Source of the DNA: Paracoccus nototheniae
GTDB taxonomy: Bacteria > Pseudomonadota > Alphaproteobacteria > Rhodobacterales > Rhodobacteraceae
NCBI RefSeq assembly: GCF_004335005.1
Contig: NZ_RQRT01000016.1
Location: forward strand, 1-64,000
Direction of reading: 5' to 3'
Length of the DNA stretch: 64,000 nt
Shown one piece after another: positions 33,794-42,940 of this stretch. The first letter of the stretch is position 1. Each line of letters opens with the position of its first letter. A program made the translations under genes and the position numbers. Under the pieces are notes generated by a model that was not told the origin of the DNA, did not search any database, and saw only the letters and a program-made list of their open reading frames with translations.

Positions 33794-35022
33794 GACTTGC
33801 GTACTCCTGTCACGTCGACGGCGACGAGGCCGACGGGGTCTTTGGAGATCGCGGCGCCGAGATGCTTCAACGTTGCCAGCGGCACAAGGCCGGAGAGATC
33901 AAATTCCATGAAACTATCACGCTCGGCGCTGACACCTACAAAAGGAAGGAAATCAAGCCGCCCCGTGGCAGGGTGCTGCGCCTTCGTGCCGACCTCGAGC
34001 GAGATCGTCCGGATCAGCCCGCGCCTGTCCGCTTCGAACACTTCGTGGAGCGACCTGATCGCAACTTGATGCAGGACGCTGGCATACCGTTTCTTGATCT
34101 CCATCTGGGACAGTGGGACGTCGCGTATCTCGTCGGACGTCTTTATGTATTTGTACTCCTTGGTCGCCGGAAATTTGTCTGGGGACGGGATCGTCACGCT
34201 CATCCGCAGCTCGGCTGTTTCAGGTGCGAATGAGAATTCATGCGTGACTTTGAAGTGATCGGGGTAAGTTGAATTCTCCACTATAAGCGAGATGTACTCC
34301 TGAACCGCCTCGGCGTCGCCATATGAAAGGTTTGTAATGAATTGGTCGATAGAGCGGTTGTGATCGTCCAGTTCCTGCCGGAACCGATCTTTCTCTGCGG
34401 CTAGCGTTTCAATCCTTTCGGCTTCTGCCTTATCATAGGCAGCCAATTGAATTTTATACTCTTCACTTAAAGCAGAAACACTACTGGCCCACTCCGCCTT
34501 TTGCGTCTCGTGAATTTGCCGCGCTATGGCACGCGCTTCCTCAAGCTTCCGCTTCTTACCAAAGAAACCTTTGGGCTTGTCTGGTTCGAGATATGTTGGT
34601 TCAGGTGGAAACGTTGGTCGTTTGGGAGCGACCAAGGAAATCTCCAAATCAGGCATGTCGAATGGTGTCGTATCAAACGGCTTTCGAAGAGTCTCAAGGT
34701 CTATATGGTCATCGACGTCGATCGTGGCGGCCAGTAACCCTTCGAGATCATCCAAGACCGCATCAATTTCCGAACTCATTCGTTCGACCTCGGATTGCTG
34801 GGCTGCGGCATGCGCGGCTTTTACTGCCTTCTCGTAAGCCGTCCGATCGCGCTCATCCGCGATCACTGCTTTCCGGACCTTGGCTTCATAAGCCTTCGCC
34901 TGCTGAGCTGCCTCTCTCCGCTCGGCGAGGCTACGACGTTCCGCAGCCTTTGCACGACGTACACGATCTTTTTCCGCGGCTTTCATAGCCTTCAGCGTGA
35001 CGCTCAGTAAACTTTTGGCCAA
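33790..35022 (-). CDS. Coiled-coil hypothetical protein, partner of the GIY-YIG protein
   Basis: 410 residues. The first ~80 are strongly basic and helical (AAEKDRVRRAKAAERRSLAE). Residues ~85-150 contain Pro-rich PKRPTFPPEPTYLEPDKPKG, then another coiled coil to ~215. The C-terminal ~190 form a compact domain with IKKRYASVLHQVAIRSLHEVFEAD, FMEFDLSGLVPLATLKHLGA and AISKDPVGLVAV. The last segment resembles, from memory, a domain common in actinobacterial proteins of unknown role. Translational coupling to the downstream gene suggests a two-protein system, possibly defence. No catalytic motif was identified. Confidence 0.65.
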   Translation of the reverse strand: MAKSLLSVTLKAMKAAEKDRVRRAKAAERRSLAERREAAQQAKAYEAKVRKAVIADERDRTAYEKAVKAAHAAAQQSEVERMSSEIDAVLDDLEGLLAATIDVDDHIDLETLRKPFDTTPFDMPDLEISLVAPKRPTFPPEPTYLEPDKPKGFFGKKRKLEEARAIARQIHETQKAEWASSVSALSEEYKIQLAAYDKAEAERIETLAAEKDRFRQELDDHNRSIDQFITNLSYGDAEAVQEYISLIVENSTYPDHFKVTHEFSFAPETAELRMSVTIPSPDKFPATKEYKYIKTSDEIRDVPLSQMEIKKRYASVLHQVAIRSLHEVFEADRRGLIRTISLEVGTKAQHPATGRLDFLPFVGVSAERDSFMEFDLSGLVPLATLKHLGAAISKDPVGLVAVDVTGVRKS

Positions 35023-35223
35023 TGGTTACCACCCCTTATTCGACAATTTTGTTCAAGCTTATCTCACCACGTCCTATTGTCTACGACCTGGCTTGCCATA
35101 AGTTGGCACCGCAAAGCATTGGTGTGGTGTAGGAGCCGTGAGGTACGGCACTTGTCACCAAGATCCGATGTGGGGGAGCCGCTCCGCAGCGATGCCCTGT
35201 TTGATGAACGGCAGGTATGGGCT

Positions 35224-36826
35224 TAGGCTGTGTGGAAACGTCAGCGCATGCCGGCATCCAAGGGCATTAAGAGCGAAGATCTAGCTCGCGTTTGCTGAAT
35301 TGCAGACAGACCACAAGGAGCGGCGCCTTTCAGGCCTTCAGAGCGCTCATCAGCCCTTGGACCCCGATCAGCGCTACCATTCGCTTGATATTGTAGGCGA
35401 GGACGTTCAGCGCGATCTCTGTTTTCACATTCCTCAGTCGTTGGGTCAGAAAGTGGGACGTGCCCATCCACGCCTTGATGGTGCCAAACGGGTGCTCGAC
35501 CGTGCCTCGGCGGATTGTCATCGGTTCGGTCGGTCCGATCAGCCTCGCCCGCGCCGCCTCGACCAGATGCTCGTGCGCCCACCTTGTGATCCGGCGCTCC
35601 TTGCCGGTCGTGCATCGCGATTTCATCAGGCACGTGCCGCACTCGCTGGTCCAGTAGCGGCGGAGTTCCAAGCCGTCTTCCTCGGTCGTGTAGCGATACG
35701 GTAGCGCTTCCCCTGCGGGACAACGATAGATATCCGCGTTGGCCTCATAGGCGAAGTCCGCCTTTTCATACATGCCCTTGAGGCGGTTGCCCGACGTCTC
35801 GGGGCGCGGGATCGTCGTGGTGATTCCAGCTTTGTGACAGGCCAGGATCTGCCGCCCGCTGAAGTAGCCTTTGTCGGCCAGCACATGCATCTCGTCGCGG
35901 CGAAGCGCATCCTTGGCCGCTTTTGCCATCGGCACCAGAAGATCACGGTCATGACCCTGGTTGGTGACTTCATGCGCGACGATCAGGTGGGTCTCGGTGT
36001 CGACGGCGGTCTGGACATTGTAGCCGACCATTCCGCTGTTCCGGGCGCTGGTCGCCATGGCGCGGGCATCGGGGTCCGTCAGCGATATCTGCCCATCCGG
36101 CGCATCGGCCAAGGCCCGCCCCATGGCTTGCAGGTGTTGGATATGCTGCCGGACACGCCCGTAACGCTTGGCCAGATGCGCGACCTTCTCAGCCCGAACC
36201 TCGCCCTCCTCCTGTCGATCGACCCGCACCATCTCCGCGATGTAGCGCTCGACGTCCGCCTCCAGGTGGGCGATGCGGCTGGCGATCTTGCCCTTGGTAA
36301 AGTTGCGATCCCGGCTGTTGACGGCCCGGAACTTGCTCCCGTCGATGGCAACGCAGGCGCCTTTCAGCACGCCGATCCGGCGGCTCAACTCCACGAATTG
36401 GGCGCAGCTGCGGCGGATACCAGGGCCGTTGTCACGTCGGAAGTCAGCGATGGTCTTGTGGTCTGGGACAAGGCGGCCGGTCAGCCACATCAGCTCGACG
36501 TTCCGCCCGGCTTCGCGTTCCAATCTGCGGCTAGACGGGATCCGGTTCAGATAGCCGTAGATGAACAGCTTAAGCAGCACGGCAGGATGATATCCGGGTC
36601 GCCCCGTCCGCGCCGGCGCCGATCGCGCAAATCCAAGCGCAGGCAGATCGAGTTCATCGACGAACAGATCAACCACCCGAACCAGGTGATCCTCGCCAAT
36701 TCAATCCTCAAGACGATCTGGAAAAAGAGCCGTCTGTCCCCGCGCAGTCCCTTCGATGAAACCCGACATGCCGATCTCCCGCCACCATGTCGAAGTCTAC
36801 CATAAGGCCGAGTTTCCACACAGCCT
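35224..36826 (-). mobile_element. IS1182-family insertion sequence
   Basis: A 1603-bp element bounded by perfect 15-bp inverted ends (35224-35238 AGGCTGTGTGGAAAC and its complement at 36812-36826). It contains one transposase gene (minus). No clear target duplication is visible at the edges. It lies between the coiled-coil gene and tRNA-Pro, at the extreme right of the island. Confidence 0.85.
35330..36769 (-). pseudogene. IS1182-family transposase with in-frame stop
   Basis: The natural start is ATG 36769 (MSGFIEGTARGQTALFPD), giving 479 codons, but codon 23 is TGA (36703-36701) where the context RLED_IGEDHLVRVVDL expects Trp, so TGG became TGA. The remainder is intact: ACVAIDGSKFRAVNS with the first Asp, HVLADKGYFSG with the second, and a C-terminal RRGTVEHPFGTIKAWMG with the Glu. 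An internal start at 36676 could give a product lacking about 31 residues. Probably inactive. Confidence 0.85.
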
Positions 36827-36881
36827 CGGCTCTTCGCGTCGATGCTGCGCCGACCGCTGACCGTCCGATTTTGTGAAGCAG

Positions 36882-36943
36882 CCAAGCCCGAAAAGCAGAC
36901 TGCCTGACAGAAAAAGCAGAACTATGTGCCACAGAACATTCCG
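36882..36943 (+). repeat. Short dispersed repeat, copy 2
   Basis: Homologous to 123-182 at about three quarters identity by eye, same orientation. It ends five bases before the 3' end of tRNA-Pro, between the IS1182 element and the tRNA. Confidence 0.5.
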
Positions 36944-36947
36944 ATAC

Positions 36948-37024
36948 TGGTCGGAGCGAGAGGATTCGAACCTCCGACCCCCTGCTCCCGAAGCAGGTGC
37001 GCTACCAGGCTGCGCTACGCTCCG
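36948..37024 (-). tRNA. tRNA-Pro (anticodon CGG)
   Basis: Minus strand, 77 nt including an encoded CCA. Acceptor CGGAGCG/CGCTCCG, D-arm with AGCCTGGTAGC, anticodon stem CCTGC/GCAGG around TTCGGGA (anticodon CGG, codon CCG), and T-arm GGTTCGAATCC. Discriminator A. The 3' end faces the accessory region, as expected if it served as the integration site of the island. Confidence 0.95.
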
Positions 37025-37071
37025 ACCGTAGGCGGGCAGGTAGCGTGAGCCCTCAGCAAATGCAAGCCCTC

Positions 37072-38034
37072 TCAGCGGCGAGGGGACCACAATCTTTGAA
37101 GGATCGTGGATTTGGGGGCGGTCACCACCTCAGCCCTCAGGCGGGCGGTGGTGGCGGGGCGGTTGGCCGAGACGCCGCCGCGCGCCTCGCGGGCGACGAT
37201 ATAGATGCCCGATCCGATGATCACCGCAGCCCCCAGCAGCGTGGCCGGATCGATCCCCTCGCCGAACAGGAACCAGCCATAGCCGGTCGCCCACAGGATC
37301 TGCGAATACTGCATGGGTGCGACGATCGTTGCCTCGCCGGTGCGATAGGCCATGATGACCAGAAAGCTGCCCATCAGGCCCAGCCCGGCGATGATGCCGG
37401 TCATCGCCAGATGGATCAGCTCCATCGGCTGATAACCCAATGACAGCGCCCCGCCGGTGGCCACGAAATTGCCCAGCATCGGCCACATCATCAAAACCAT
37501 CGGACGCTCGGTCCGGCCCAGACGGCGGATGATCACGGCGGCCAGCGCGCTGGCCACGGCCCCCGCCATCGCCGCCGCATGGCCCGCCTGCAGATCCTGC
37601 CCGGCGCCCGGCCGCAGCACGATCAGCACCCCTGACAGGCCGACCACGACGGCGGCCCAGCGATGCAGCCCGACCTTTTCGCCCAGCAGCGGGATGGACA
37701 GGATGGTGATCAGCAAGGGTGTGGTGAACAGGATCGCATAGACCTGCGTCAGCGGCAGGGTGGAAAAGGCAAAGAACCCCGCCATCCCCGCCACCACGGC
37801 ACAGCCGGTGCGCAGGATCACCCAGCCCATGCTGTTGGGGCGCAGCGTGCCCGGCTGCGGGTCGCGCATCAGCACGATGGACACTAGCGGGAATGACAGA
37901 AGCGAAGCAAAGAACAGGATCTGCATCGCCGGATAGGTTTCACCCAGCGCCTTGATGATCACGTCATGCGTGGCGTAAAGGCCCATCGCCGCAAGCTGCA
38001 GCAGGGCCCCCCGGACATTGGCGGTCAGCGCCAA
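37072..38034 (-). CDS. EamA/DMT-family transporter
   Basis: 320 residues from a TTG at 38034 that overlaps the leuB stop region (TGATTG), so translation is probably coupled; an ATG at residue 18 is the alternative. Ten hydrophobic segments in two EamA repeats are seen, with motifs such as ALGETYPAMQILFFASLLSFP and a second-half LGLMGSFLVIMAYRTGEATIVAP. It is a drug/metabolite exporter of unknown substrate. The position directly after leuB suggests, but does not prove, amino-acid-related export. Confidence 0.85.
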   Translation of the reverse strand: MALTANVRGALLQLAAMGLYATHDVIIKALGETYPAMQILFFASLLSFPLVSIVLMRDPQPGTLRPNSMGWVILRTGCAVVAGMAGFFAFSTLPLTQVYAILFTTPLLITILSIPLLGEKVGLHRWAAVVVGLSGVLIVLRPGAGQDLQAGHAAAMAGAVASALAAVIIRRLGRTERPMVLMMWPMLGNFVATGGALSLGYQPMELIHLAMTGIIAGLGLMGSFLVIMAYRTGEATIVAPMQYSQILWATGYGWFLFGEGIDPATLLGAAVIIGSGIYIVAREARGGVSANRPATTARLRAEVVTAPKSTILQRLWSPRR

Positions 38035-39156
38035 TCAGGCCTCCAGCGCGGCGATGATCTTGTCGCCCATCTCGGCGGTGCTGACCGGATGACCGCCCTC
38101 GGGGCCCATCAGATCGGCGGTGCGGACGCCGTCGGACAGCACGCGTTCGACCGCAGCCTCCAGCGCGTCGGCGGCCGCCAGTTCGCCAAAGGAATAGCGC
38201 AGCGCCATCGCAAAGGACAGGATGCAGGCGATCGGATTGGCCAGCGCCTTGCCGGCAATGTCGGGGGCCGAGCCGTGCACGGGTTCATACAGCGCCTTGG
38301 GGCGGCCATTGGCCATCGGCGCACCGAGGCTGGCCGAGGGCAGCATCCCCAAAGACCCGGTCAGCATCGCCGCCGCATCCGACAGGATGTCGCCGAACAG
38401 GTTGTCGGTGACGATCACGTCGAACTGGCGCGGGTTGCGGACCAGCTGCATGGCGCCGTTATCGGCATACATATGGGACAGTTCGACATCGGGATATTCG
38501 TTCTGGTGAACCCATGTCACCTCTTCGCGCCACAGGATGCCCGATTCCATGACATTGGCCTTTTCCATCGAACAGACCCGGTTGCCGCGCTTCCTGGCCA
38601 GTTCAAAGGCCGAACGGGCGACGCGGCGGATCTCTCCGCTGGTATAGCGTTGGGTGTTGATGCCGACGCGACCGCCCTCGTTGTCGGGGTTGTTGTCGTC
38701 GGAATGGATGCCGCGCGGTTCACCGAAATAGATGCCGCTGGTCAGTTCGCGCACGATCAGCAGGTCCAGACCGGCCACGATCTCTCGCTTGAGGCTGCTG
38801 AAATCGGCCAGCGCCTCAAAGCATTGGGCGGGGCGCAGGTTGGCGAACAGGTCCATTTCCTTGCGCAGCCGCAACAGGCCGCGTTCGGGCTTGAGGCTGA
38901 AATCCAGCGCGTCGTATTTCGGGCCGCCGACCGCCCCCAGCAGCACCGCATCCACGGCCTGCGCGCGGGCCATCGTGGCATCCGACAGGGGCGCGCCATG
39001 CGCGTCATAGGCCGCACCGCCGACCAGATCATGGCTGACGTCAAAGGCCATGCCCCGGTGCGCCTGAAACCAGTCGATGACCTTGACCACCTCGGCCATG
39101 ACCTCGGGGCCGATCCCGTCGCCGGGCAGGATAAGAAGCGAATAGCGGTCGGTCAT
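38035..39156 (-). CDS. leuB: 3-isopropylmalate dehydrogenase
   Basis: 373 residues from the ATG at 39156 ([20 protein letters not shown]); earlier in-frame codons are unsupported. It oxidises and decarboxylates 3-isopropylmalate with NAD in leucine synthesis. Motifs are [12 protein letters not shown] near 76, [17 protein letters not shown] near 95, [10 protein letters not shown] near 140, and the NAD-binding [14 protein letters not shown] near 288-301. Length is normal. The upstream gap to 39349 holds the promoters of leuB and of the divergent secreted protein gene. Confidence 0.97.
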   Translation of the reverse strand: MTDRYSLLILPGDGIGPEVMAEVVKVIDWFQAHRGMAFDVSHDLVGGAAYDAHGAPLSDATMARAQAVDAVLLGAVGGPKYDALDFSLKPERGLLRLRKEMDLFANLRPAQCFEALADFSSLKREIVAGLDLLIVRELTSGIYFGEPRGIHSDDNNPDNEGGRVGINTQRYTSGEIRRVARSAFELARKRGNRVCSMEKANVMESGILWREEVTWVHQNEYPDVELSHMYADNGAMQLVRNPRQFDVIVTDNLFGDILSDAAAMLTGSLGMLPSASLGAPMANGRPKALYEPVHGSAPDIAGKALANPIACILSFAMALRYSFGELAAADALEAAVERVLSDGVRTADLMGPEGGHPVSTAEMGDKIIAALEA

Positions 39157-39348
39157 GATCCCTCCATCAGATGCCCGCGCGCCGTCTGGATGCCTGCAAG
39201 GGCGGGGCGGGCTGTGGTTTCGGGTTAGACCCCGCCTTTGCCCCGGGGTCAAGATCGGCGCTCACGACAGTTTGCCTTGCGCCCGGCTGGCGGCTGAGGG
39301 ACGGTTCGCCCCGATCACGGGGACGCAAGACGACGAAAGAGGAATGCG

Positions 39349-39891
39349 ATGAAACGCTGGATGGTCATGGTGATGTCGGCTGCGGTCACAGGGGCGCTGA
39401 TGGCGCCCGCTGGCGCGCAGGGGGTGAATGGGGTGCCGGGCGACCGGCTGGTGGTGCCCCTGCCCGACGTATCGGGTCTGGATGACGCTCAGGCGCAGGA
39501 TCTGATGCGCGAGCTGGCGCAGATGAACGTCATCACCTCGGAATGTCCCGATCATGACGTGTCCGATCCCGAATGGCAGCTGATGACCGACACGACGGAC
39601 GCGCTGATGGCGCGCTTGGGCATCGATGCGATCACCTATGACCGCGAATATTTCCGCCCGGCCTTCAGCCTGATGGACGATCCTGCCAGCTGCGACACGC
39701 TTGGGCCTCAGGCCCCCGCCCTGATCGAGCGGCTGGAGGCGATGGGCGGCAGCGCCCAGCCGGTGACGCCCCCGCCCGAACCGCCTCTGGAGGTTCCGGC
39801 AGCGGATGCCGGGGCCGCACCTGCAGAAGCGGCGCCCGCGGAAACCCTGCCTGCCGAGACGGCACCCGCCGAGATTGTGCCCGCCGAATAA
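39349..39891 (+). CDS. Secreted hypothetical protein with Pro/Ala/Glu tail
   Basis: 180 residues from the ATG at 39349. The signal peptide (about 1-23) ends in APAGA-Q. The middle has two Cys (MNVITSECPDHDVS and DPASCDTLG) likely to form one disulfide. The last ~45 residues are a low-complexity repeat of APAE, LPAE and VPAE units rich in Pro, Ala and Glu, as in cell-wall-spanning linkers. Unrecognised function. Confidence 0.75.
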   Translation: MKRWMVMVMSAAVTGALMAPAGAQGVNGVPGDRLVVPLPDVSGLDDAQAQDLMRELAQMNVITSECPDHDVSDPEWQLMTDTTDALMARLGIDAITYDREYFRPAFSLMDDPASCDTLGPQAPALIERLEAMGGSAQPVTPPPEPPLEVPAADAGAAPAEAAPAETLPAETAPAEIVPAE

Positions 39892-39958
39892 GCAATTTGC
39901 ACATCTTGCAGCTTTCGTTCCCTTGGCCCAGCTTGGCCCCGGGGAATGGAGAACCTTG

Positions 39959-41161
39959 ATGCGCATCTTTACGGCCAGTCTGGTCAGCCTTGTGCTGGCC
40001 TATATGCTGTCGCAATTCTATCGCGCCTTTCTGGCGGTTCTGTCGCCGGTGCTGCAGGATCAGATCGGCGCCTCGCCCGGCGATCTGGCGCTGTCCTCGG
40101 GGCTGTGGTTCGTGGCCTTTGCACTGATGCAGATGCCGGTGGGCGCGGCGCTGGACCGCTTTGGCCCGCGCCGCACGGTCGCCTGGCTGCTGGCCCTGGG
40201 CGGGGCCGGAGGGGCGCTGATCTTTGCCCAAGCCAGCGCGCCCTGGCATCTGCATCTGGCGATGACGGCGCTTGGGATCGGCTGTTCGCCCGCGCTGATG
40301 GGGCCGTATTACATTTTTGCACGGGACTATCCGCCCGCCTCGTTCGGGATGCTGGCGGGGCTGCTGGTCGGCTTCGGGTCTTTGGGCAATATCCTTGGCG
40401 CCTCGCCTCTGGTCTGGGTGATCGACGCGGCGGGCTGGCGCGAAACCCTCTGGGGGCTGGCGGCGGTGACGCTGATGGTCGCGGCGCTGGTGCTGGCCTG
40501 CGTGCGCGACCCGGCGCGGCTTGGGTCCGAACATCCGCAGGGTTCCGTCGGGCAGATCCTGCGGCTGCGCGCGCTGTGGTTCATCCTGCCATTGTTTGCA
40601 GTGAACTATGCGGTGACGGCGGCGATCCGGGGGCTGTGGGCGGCACCCTATCTGGAACAGGTCCACGGGGCCGATGCGACCCAGATCGGGCGGGTGACGC
40701 TGGCCATGGGTCTGGCGATGGTCGCAGGCAGCTTTGCCGTCGGCCCCGCCGCACGGCTGGCGGGCAGCGCGCGCCGGGCGGTCATCGTCTTTTCGGCCAT
40801 CATGATCGCCGTGATGACCGCCATGTGGCTGAACCCCGCCTTGCCCTTGGGCGTCATCACCGCCTGTCTGGTCGTCCTGGGCTTTTTCGGCTCGGCCTAT
40901 CCTCTGCTGATGGCGCATGGCCGGACCTTTTTGCCCCCGCATCTGGTAGGGAGGGGGGTCACCTTCCTCAACATGTTCTCGATCGGAGGGGTGGGGATCA
41001 TGCAATTCGCCTCGCGCCCCGTCTATCGCGCGGCCGAGGCCGCCTATCCCCCGGCCGAGGCCTTCGCTATGCTATGGCTGTTCTTCCTGATCCCGCTGGC
41101 GGTCGGGTTCCTGCTGTATTTTCTGACGCCCGAGGCGCATCCGCATGAGGCCCCCGCATGA
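39959..41161 (+). CDS. MFS transporter
   Basis: 400 residues from the ATG at 39959, with GGAGA eight bases before it. It has twelve hydrophobic stretches, the loop DRFGPRRTVAWLLALGG typical of MFS after helix 2, and a second-half AGSARRAVIVFSAIM. The stop overlaps the start of the following glycosyltransferase (ATGA), so it heads a three-gene operon with GT4 and GT29 proteins. Substrate unknown. Confidence 0.88.
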   Translation: MRIFTASLVSLVLAYMLSQFYRAFLAVLSPVLQDQIGASPGDLALSSGLWFVAFALMQMPVGAALDRFGPRRTVAWLLALGGAGGALIFAQASAPWHLHLAMTALGIGCSPALMGPYYIFARDYPPASFGMLAGLLVGFGSLGNILGASPLVWVIDAAGWRETLWGLAAVTLMVAALVLACVRDPARLGSEHPQGSVGQILRLRALWFILPLFAVNYAVTAAIRGLWAAPYLEQVHGADATQIGRVTLAMGLAMVAGSFAVGPAARLAGSARRAVIVFSAIMIAVMTAMWLNPALPLGVITACLVVLGFFGSAYPLLMAHGRTFLPPHLVGRGVTFLNMFSIGGVGIMQFASRPVYRAAEAAYPPAEAFAMLWLFFLIPLAVGFLLYFLTPEAHPHEAPA

Positions 41162-42198
41162 CTGACACGCCGCTGGTCGTGGCCCCCAACCTGAAACGCC
41201 GCCTGTCGGGCGTGACCGCGACCGTGGTGCGGCTGATCCCGGTTCAGGCGACGATGATCGACATCGCCGCGACCGGCCCCGGCCTGCCGCCGGACATCCC
41301 CCACATTACGCTGATCCGCGCGGCCACCCTGCCCCGCGACCGCTGGCGCGTCTGGCATGCGCGGCGCAATACGGAAATGGCGCTTGGCCTGATCCTGCGC
41401 CATGTCCTGCGGCGCAAATACCGGCTGCTGTTCACCTCGGCCGCGCAGCGCCACCACAAGGCGCTGACCCGCTGGCTGATCCGCCAGCAGGACGCGCTGG
41501 TCGCGACCTCGCCGCAGGCGGCCAGCTATCTGGAACGCCCCGCCACCGTGATCCTGCATGGCGTGGACACGCAGACCTTTCGCCCCGCCGATGACCGTGC
41601 CGCGCTGCGCCGCGATCTGGGGCTGGACCCCGATGCGCTGCTGATCGGCTGCTTTGGCCGCGTGCGCGCGCAAAAGGGCGTCGATCTGCTGGTGCAGGCG
41701 GGGCTTGATCTGCTGCCCGACCGTCCCCGCGCCCAGATCCTGTTCACGGGCCGCATCACCCCCGACAACCGCGCCTTTGCCGACGATCTGCAGGCGCGGA
41801 TCGGTGCCGCAGGCCTGTCCGACCGCATCCGCTTTCTGGGGGAATTGCCGTGGGATCAGGTCATCGCGCATTATCAGGCGCTGGATCTGTTCGCAGCCCC
41901 CGCCCGGTGGGAGGGGTTCGGCCTGACCCCGCTGGAGGCCGCAGCCTGCGCCGTGCCCACCGTCGCCGCCCGCGTCGGCGCCTATGAGACGCTGATCCGC
42001 GAGGGCGAGACCGGCAGCCTTGTGCCCATCGGCGATGCCCCGGCCCTGACGGCGGCGCTGGCCCGCTGGCTGGACGATGACGCGGGCCGCATCCGCGCCG
42101 GTCAGGCCGCCCGCGCCCATGTAAGCCGGAACCACGCCATCGAGGGCGAGGCACGGGCGCTGGTGCAGGTCTATAACGACCTGCTGGCCCGGACATGA
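41158..42198 (+). CDS. Family 4 glycosyltransferase, LpcC-like
   Basis: 346 residues. GT-B fold of family GT4: LLIGCFGRVRAQKGVDLLV near 161-179 (nucleotide-sugar domain start), FTGRITPDNRAF near 197, and the E-x7-E region PARWEGFGLTPLEAAACAVPTVA near 248-270. It resembles LpcC-type mannosyltransferases of the lipopolysaccharide core. It likely adds a sugar to a cell-surface glycan at the cytoplasmic face. It overlaps both neighbours by four bases. Confidence 0.88.
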   Translation: MTDTPLVVAPNLKRRLSGVTATVVRLIPVQATMIDIAATGPGLPPDIPHITLIRAATLPRDRWRVWHARRNTEMALGLILRHVLRRKYRLLFTSAAQRHHKALTRWLIRQQDALVATSPQAASYLERPATVILHGVDTQTFRPADDRAALRRDLGLDPDALLIGCFGRVRAQKGVDLLVQAGLDLLPDRPRAQILFTGRITPDNRAFADDLQARIGAAGLSDRIRFLGELPWDQVIAHYQALDLFAAPARWEGFGLTPLEAAACAVPTVAARVGAYETLIREGETGSLVPIGDAPALTAALARWLDDDAGRIRAGQAARAHVSRNHAIEGEARALVQVYNDLLART

Positions 42199-42833
42199 GG
42201 CTGCCGGTGCTGATCCCGCCGCGCCTTGGCTTTGCCACCGCCCGGCTGCTTCGTGCCGAAAGCCCGCTGGCCGATCTGTCGGCCCCGCAGGCAGACCTAT
42301 TGGGCGACCTGCGGGGCCGCCATGTCGCGCTGATCGGCAATGCCCGCGCCTTGGGGAACAGCGACCACGGCCCCCGGATCGACGCCGCCGATCTGGTCAT
42401 CCGCATCAACCGCGCGCCCATGCCCGATGCGCGCAGCCACGGCACCCGCACCGATTGGCTGGCGCTGGCCGTGCGGCTTGGCGATGCCGACCGTGCCCGG
42501 CTGAACCCCACCCGCATCCTGTGGATGTCGCCCAAGCGCAAGCGGCTGGACTGGCAATCGGCGCGCAGCCCCGGCTTCTATCTGCACCCGCCGGGCGACG
42601 TGCAGGCGCTGCGCGACCGGCTGGCCGCGCCTCCCACCACCGGGGCGATGATGATCGATCTGGCGTTGCGGTCGGATCTGGCATCCCTGACGCTGTATGG
42701 GTTCGATTTCTTTGCCAGCCTCAGCCTGTCGGGCCGCCGCGCGGCAGGCGACGTGCCCCATGACTTCAACGCCGAGGCCGCATGGGTCGGGGATCTCTGC
42801 CGCAGCGATCCCCGCCTGACGCTGATCGCCTGA
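42195..42833 (+). CDS. Family 29 glycosyltransferase (sialyltransferase-like)
   Basis: 212 residues. The L-type sialyl motif is clear: VALIGNARALGNSDHGPRID (about 44-63), then ADLVIRINRAP and GTRTDWLA. The S-type region is TTGAMMIDLAL and LTLYGFDFF near 155-178, and the VS-type His/Glu pair may be HDFNAEAAW. Bacterial GT29 proteins are short like this one. The donor could be a nonulosonic acid; no synthesis genes for one are visible. Operon with the GT4 gene. Confidence 0.82.
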   Translation: MRLPVLIPPRLGFATARLLRAESPLADLSAPQADLLGDLRGRHVALIGNARALGNSDHGPRIDAADLVIRINRAPMPDARSHGTRTDWLALAVRLGDADRARLNPTRILWMSPKRKRLDWQSARSPGFYLHPPGDVQALRDRLAAPPTTGAMMIDLALRSDLASLTLYGFDFFASLSLSGRRAAGDVPHDFNAEAAWVGDLCRSDPRLTLIA

Positions 42834-42940
42834 ACCCGGCCCCGACCCCGCCCCGACCGGCCCGGATGGGCCAAGACCCTTCCCATGCGGGGCGGTTTGG
42901 GTTAGACGCCTTCGACCGCAGACATAGGAGTTCCCCCGAA

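Noticed and set aside
36701-36703. TGA in the IS1182 transposase as a recoded codon
   Set aside because: Related transposases have Trp at this place and no recoding signal is seen; a simple nonsense mutation is more likely.
123-36943. The two ~60-bp repeats as attL/attR of the whole island
   Set aside because: They are too diverged for attachment sites of one integration, the copy near the tRNA lies outside the tRNA sequence, and a third inverted relative exists; kept only as dispersed repeats.
37966-39228. Plus-strand frame of 420 codons opposite leuB
   Set aside because: leuB is unmistakable and the opposite frame has only shadow composition.
39349-39891. APAE-type tail as a sorting or anchoring motif
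   Set aside because: No LPxTG, PEP-CTERM or similar signal follows; it is simply a low-complexity linker at the C-terminus.
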